Below, one piece after another: positions 59,110 to 64,000 of a DNA stretch of 64,000 bases. Every line of letters begins with the position of its first letter. Position 1 is the first letter of the stretch. The translations under genes and the position numbers were made by a program. Source of the DNA: Anniella stebbinsi (Eukaryota; Chordata; Lepidosauria; Squamata; Anniellidae); the NCBI GenBank assembly GCA_029215795.1, contig JARDYH010000007.1:99029263-99093262 (forward strand), in the 5' to 3' direction. Under the pieces are notes generated by a model that saw only the letters and a list, made by a program, of their open reading frames with translations, searched no databases and was not told the origin of the DNA.

Positions 59110-59480
59110 TAAGACCGTAAGAGGAGTCATGTTGGATCACGCCAAGGGTCCTGCATTTAGTCCAGCATTCTGTTCACACACAGTGGCCAAACAGCTGCCC
59201 ATGAGAAGCCCCCAAGCAACACCTGAGTGTACAGCACCTTCTGCCCATGTTTCCCAGCAACTGCTATATGTACTGGAGATATCATTTCGCCATCAGGCCC
59301 TATCTTCCAGGAACTTGTCTAACCCCTTTTAAAGTAATCCAAATCAGTGTCCATCACTATGCTTCATGAAAACAGGTTCCATAGTTCCATATTCCATATG
59401 CGCTGTGTGGAAAAGTACTTCCTTCCGCTTAAAGCTATATGTATCACAACAACCTATTCTAACCCTGAATAAATGGCATT
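59110..59480 (-). mobile_element. CR1-type LINE 3' end, minus strand
   Basis: CCAAGGGTCCTGCATTTAGT, CAGCATTCTGTTCACACA and GCTTCATGAAAACAGGTTCC reverse the 3' region of the LINEs at 3.7 and 13.6 kb. Confidence 0.65.
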
Positions 59481-60700
59481 GCTGTAGTATTTCCCTATCT
59501 GTATTTCCCTAAAATAGCAACAACACTGGACTGCATGGCAGAGTTGATATCCCTCTCCAACAGCAGGGGTGTGACAATGGCTCCCTGCTCAGAATTTCAA
59601 ATAACCGAAGTTCCCCCTGCCCTGCCCTGTATTCAAGAGAAGGCATTACCCAGACCTAACTGTATATGCAGTCTTATATGTATCTAGATTCCTGATTAGA
59701 TTATCTTTCGCTAAGAGCGCAATCTTATTGTTCTTGTCATTTTATTCCTGATTGCAAGCTGCCTCGAGTGCCATTTTTTATAGGAAGGCAGGGAACCAGT
59801 CAAATAAATCAATAAACAAATCCTGCTCCTCAAACTGCTTTTTTCAACCTCTTTTTGACTTCTTGCATTTCCTGTGTGCAGGCTTGTGCTCCCCTGTGTC
59901 TTCATCACTCAGGTAAGAACTCCATTTTCTGAAGGAAGACTTTTTTCTAATAGCTTCTTTGACACTGGTCATTAACAATGCTGGAGTCCTCTTATACTTT
60001 GTGGCATATTTTCTGATTTGTAGTATATGTTCTAGTTGAACTTCTATTAGTGTGGTTTTGAGTAACCTCCATGGATTTTGGAGATTTAGGGCACAATCCT
60101 ATCCAGATGCCCGTCAGCCTCCAAACTCCCAGGTTGATGGGCATCCAAGGCAGAGTGGAAGAGGCACACAGAGGCAACCTTCCCCTCCATGCTTCCCCCA
60201 CTCTGCATTTTTGCTAGATGGGTGTTTTCTCCTGTCTAACTGAGGCATCAGGGACGGTGAGGGAAGGAGGCTGTGGCGTGCTGGGGATAATTCATAACCC
60301 ACTTCCCCAGATCTCTCCCCTCCCCACCCACAGAAACTCCCCCTTTCCATCCTCTCCAAGCTCGCTTTTGTGAGGGAGCTCAGACTCCTGGGTCCAAGGT
60401 CGGAGCACTTTCTCAGACCTTGGACACAGGAATCCAAATTACCCTATGCCCCCCCTCAAATGCTGTCTAGGGGGCATTATACTGCTCTCCCCACCTTCTT
60501 GACTTCCCCTTTACACTACCTTTAATCAATTCCCTCATTTTAGAGAAGTTTCCTCTTTTGAAGTCTGATATGACTGTTGGATTTCCATAGCAATATCCTA
60601 CTGAAATATCAGGTACACGTTTGTTTGTTTACAGTGGTAAGCATCATGGGGTCCATAAAAATATGGGATTAAGTAGGTATTCCTCCGTTTTATATTCTAT
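59480..60700. other. TNFRSF1A intron left of exon 2
   Basis: No coding exon recognised apart from exon 2 itself. The open frames at 60.0-60.4 kb match nothing I know. Confidence 0.35.
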
Positions 60701-60705
60701 CATAC

Positions 60706-60901
60706 CTCTGTGGCATCTAAAGCAGCAGTGAGTTCCATTAGGGTGAGGAAAGAATCCTTTCTGGCATGACTGCTCCCTCCGTTCTCTTCCACTGGAGCGG
60801 ATAAAGTACTCCTTGTCTACAACTCCCCCTTGTATCGTGCTGCGGAACAGGGTTAACCCCAAAGATTCTCCAATTTTCATCTGAATCAGGATTAATTTGA
60901 T
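60706..60901 (-). CDS. TNFRSF1A: TNFRSF1A exon 2 (CRD1)
   Basis: This 196-base exon carries the first cysteine-rich (pre-ligand assembly) domain: EQSCQKGFFPHPNGTHCCFR followed by CHRG, similar to the human [22 protein letters not shown]. It is preceded by about 45 residues (KLILIQMKIGESLG..., FIRSSGRERREQ) that would follow the signal peptide; the RERR run could be a processing site, as near the human mature end. The acceptor is CTTTGCAG/ATC and the donor CAGAG/GTATGA, phase 0 in and phase 1 out. No start codon or signal peptide exon was found between here and the right edge; exon 1 is probably outside the window or hidden in repeats. Confidence 0.85.
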
Positions 60902-60909
60902 CTGCAAAG

Positions 60910-62180
60910 AAAAACAGTACAAGTAAACTACTTTTCATCAATGAGGGCTCACAGCTGGGATTTTTAAGGCTTCATGCAAGACTAGGACCTTCCAGAAAGA
61001 TACATTGTTTAGTGCAGTGGATAATAAGAGTAGAATCTCTTTCCTAAATGATTACAAAACCTCTAGTCTGGTTGAAGATGGTTATGCCATTCACATGTAG
61101 AACAGAACATCAGAGTACAGACAAAAAGCAAGTAGTCACATAGCAATTTTTTTTTTGTTTCTTGAATTGTACAAAATTCAGCATTTTCTAAAGTTGGGAT
61201 CATCAATGTGGTGCCCACAAGTACCTCACTTGGTGTCCACCAGTCTTCCTGCCCCTCCTGATTTTTATTATTTTTATTTCTTTAATAACTGGTGCGCTGC
61301 AAAATAAAGTGCTGGCCTCTAGGGGCATCTTTATTTCCAGTATGTCTCTGGACCACATGTGGGCCCCAAAGCCATTCTTAGAAAATAAAAATGGTGGGTG
61401 GCTATAGCCCAAGCACCCAGAAAAAAGGTGAAAAAGCTGGGAGCAGTAGGGGGTGTCCTGAGGGTTTAGAAGGGGGATGGCTTTACGTGTGCCATGGGCC
61501 AGTTTGTTGGGGGGAAATTCCAGAGACCAAGTGGATTGGAGGAAAGTTTTGAGGGAGTCTGAAGGACACAGCCAGCTGCAAGCAATGAGGTTGAGGGAGT
61601 ATGTACAGTACTGGAAAAGGTCAGCCTAATTATTGCTAAGTACCAGCACAGATAAGATAGACTGAGCAGGGATGGTATGATATGAGAAACATATAAAAGT
61701 AAGTCTTATTTGTATGGCTTGGTTGGAGAGTGGAGGTCGGACAAGATGTATTTGGACGTGAGGAGAATTGTGTAAAGGACTGTGTACATATCTGATGGAA
61801 AACCGTTGTGCTGTATATATATTGGACCACGAGTAAACAACTCTGTATTATACACGAAGCTGGCGTGTGAGTATTCCTTCTGCTTCTGGGATTACTATTG
61901 AACCAAGAGCTAACACAAACGCTCGCAGCGTTTGGCCCTTTGCTTCCATCCTCAACACAGTTTGCCTTCAGTGAAAACACTCTGAAACAGCAACTTCCAA
62001 GTGAGCCAAATCAACCAAACTCACCAGTCACACATTACTAGATGGGACTGATTTAGTAATCTCCAAAACATCCACAGAAATGTTTCAATAGCCATTCCAG
62101 GCCATAGTCCATTTTCTGCACACACACACACACACACACAAAGGCTGGAAAGGCAAATTCTAAGTGAGCCAAATCAACAA
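60910..62180. other. Upstream TNFRSF1A intron; possible LTR remnant
   Basis: 61600-61930 has a TATATATATTGGACC, a GAGTAAACAACTCTG and CTAACACAAACGCTCG pattern that may be an LTR remnant. A (CA)n tract is at 62118-62141. No signal-peptide exon is seen. Confidence 0.3.
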
Positions 62181-62187
62181 ATTTCCC

Positions 62188-62188
62188 A

Positions 62189-62219
<31 letters not shown>

Positions 62220-62480
62220 TAATATTTATTTATTTATTACCCGCCTCTCCCTCTGGATCGAGGCGGGGAACAACATCAAATATAAAATACATAAAACTGA
62301 TTAAAAGCACATAAAACGAATACATTATTAAAACACCAATAAAACTCTTAAAATTCAACTGGGTAGGACTGCCGGAGGATATCAGTCTTTATGGCTTTCT
62401 TAAAGTCAAAGTTGACGAATCTCCTCCAGCAGGCCATTCCACAGTCTGGGAATGGCAGAAGAGAAGGTCCTCTGGGTACA
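62188..62480 (-). mobile_element. L2-type LINE 3' end
   Basis: (AAT)n, then CTCCCTCTGGATCGAGGCGG and the C-terminal coding sequence on the minus strand (complement of CCAGCAGGCCATTCCACAGT, GAGAAGGTCCTCTGGGTAC). Same subfamily as 22.3 and 38.7 kb. Confidence 0.8.
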
Positions 62481-62744
62481 ATAACCTCCAAAAACATCCA
62501 TGGAAAACATATTTTATGATTAACTGCATCATGGTTAGGTTAGAGACCTGTATTCAGAGTACTGAGAGCCAAATAGGTAAAATAATTCTGTTTTATTGGT
62601 TTAAGGTGCAAACAGATGGATAATACCAGGTTAACAAAAAAAATTGATCAAATTGACCAACAGATTACTTACTAAAAATTGGGTACACCAGACTGCTCAA
62701 CTTATGGTTCAATATGGTCTCTCACTGTCTGACTTTCCATGGGG

Positions 62745-64000
62745 GAAAGGCTGGTCATTGCAGGGAGGGAGTGCTGTGCTGTGCTGCTGGCTGGGTCTGA
62801 GCCTGAGCCTGAGCCTAACGAGTGTTTGTCTGCCCCGCCCATCTCCACAGGTATTTCAGCCTTCAGGCTGCTGAAGACGCGAGCCGAAGGACGCGAGCCA
62901 AAGGGAGTGGGCACAAAGCCATTGGACAAAAACTGCCACTGTGGATGAAGAGCACAAGAGAGTTTCCCGATTGCTCTGCCAACCCAGGAAACTTGGAGAA
63001 CAAACCAGGCCACCCACAGAACCTCTCCTTGCTCCTATACAATGCCAGGTCGGTTAAAAATAAAACAAACATCATCCATGATCTTCTTCTAGATGAGAAG
63101 GCCGACCTGGCATGTTTCACAGAGACCTGGCTGGGAGATGACAGTGGCCTGACATGGGCTCAGGCCCTCCCAGCTGGGTACTGTGTCAGTGAGCAGGTGA
63201 GGGAAAGTGGGCGGGGGGGCGGAGGAGTAGTAGCTGTGGTCTACAAAGATAACCTTAACCTGACCAGAATTCCTGTTCATTAATTAAATCACATTGAGTG
63301 TGTGTACCTGAGTCTGAAGGCCACAGATAGACTAGGGATTCTGTTAGTGTACCGGCCACCCCGCTGCCTATCAGACTCCCTGGCCGAGTTCACGGAACAG
63401 GTCTCGGAGCTGGTGTTGGATTCGCCCAGGCTTTTGGTCCTGGGTGACTTCAACATCCCATTCGAGGCCGGTTTGTCAGGTGCAGCTCGGGAGTTCATGG
63501 CATCCATGACAAACATGGGCCTATCCCATTTGGTCACATTCAGCAGGTCACACCCTCGATGCTGTTTTCAGTTCCAAACAGATGGATCTGTGGGTGGAGG
63601 TAACAAATATCTCCGTGTTGTCATGGACAGACCATTTTCTGGTCAGGGTCAGTATCACGGCTACCACCCGCCCCTGCAGGAGTGGTGGACCTATTAAAAT
63701 GGTCCGCCCTCAAAGACTGATGGATTCTCTTGGATTCCAGAAAGCCTTAGAGGGTTCTATGGCTGGTATCGTTGATGACTCTGTAGAAGCCCTGGTCAAT
63801 AGATGGAATGAAGACCTAACTAGGGCTATCGACATGATCGCCCCCAAACGTCCTCTCCGACCCACTTCTCACCGGGTGCCCTGGTAAACAGAAGACCTCG
63901 GGGAGTTGAAGCGGGAAGGACGACAACTGGAGCGCCGATGGTGGAAAACTCGACTTATATCCGACAAGACACGACATAGAGAACATCTTCGTTCCTACGG
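62745..64000 (+). mobile_element. L2-type LINE, 5' end and endonuclease, runs off the window
   Basis: Plus strand. After a 5' region with GAGCCTGAGCCTGAGCC, the apurinic-type endonuclease is readable: LSLLLYNARSVKNKTNIIHD, ADLACFTETWLGDD, GRGGGGVVAVVYKDNLNL, LGILLVYRPPRC, LLVLGDFNIPFEAG and SWTDHFLVRVSI, then the linker to RT (NRWNEDLTRAIDMIAPKRPL). At least two frame changes and a stop (63885) interrupt it. A copy holding its 5' end is uncommon among the L2 pieces in this window. Confidence 0.85.

Noticed and set aside
60001..60450. Frames near 60.0-60.4 kb as TNFRSF1A exon 1
   Set aside because: They lie downstream of exon 2 in the direction of transcription and lack a signal peptide.

Overview
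This is vertebrate nuclear DNA, most likely from a squamate reptile (lizard or relative). The coding exons are short, split by GT-AG introns, and sit in a dense layer of CR1 and L2 LINEs, DIRS retrotransposons, a Penelope-like element, hAT transposons and many MITEs. That repeat mix is what I would expect of a squamate; the species call is inference. No bacterial gene, operon, CRISPR array, tRNA or rRNA gene was seen.

Two host genes are recognisable, both on the minus strand. (1) POLQ, DNA polymerase theta: its first four coding exons (10907-11057, 6535-6717, 4436-4566, 1462-1618) encode the N-terminus and start of the helicase domain. The gene starts in a CpG-rich promoter near 11 kb and runs off the left edge. 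(2) TNFRSF1A, TNF receptor 1: exons for the cysteine-rich domains (60706-60901, 49387-49515, 47219-47365, 46264-46348, 43975-44045), membrane segment (43692-43817), a short cytoplasmic exon (41875-41912) and the death domain with stop codon (18747-19015). The signal-peptide exon was not found, and the long cytoplasmic exon before the death domain is not resolved (weak candidate at 37.1-37.3 kb). Exon phases agree at every other junction. A further well-spliced 68-base exon of unknown gene lies at 12068-12135.

Layout: 1-11.1 kb POLQ introns with MITEs, a LINE, an L2 copy and a broken transposon ORF of unrecognised family; 11.1-18.7 kb intergenic, with two CR1-type LINEs interrupted by CpG-rich MITEs and a probable TNFRSF1A 3' UTR; 19-41.8 kb a TNFRSF1A intron of about 23 kb built of nested repeats (hAT of 4.76 kb with exact 8-base target duplication, three DIRS copies, CR1, L2); 41.9-49.5 kb the compact part of TNFRSF1A; 50-56.3 kb a CR1 carrying four further insertions, including a Penelope-like element with RT and GIY-YIG endonuclease regions between inverted repeats; 56.3-64 kb more repeats, TNFRSF1A exon 2, and the 5' part of an L2-type LINE running off the right edge.

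The most interesting non-gene signals are hammerhead-ribozyme-like cores in the Penelope inverted repeats and in older relics, a MITE family that entered two separate CR1 copies at the same position, and the unrecognised transposon ORF.
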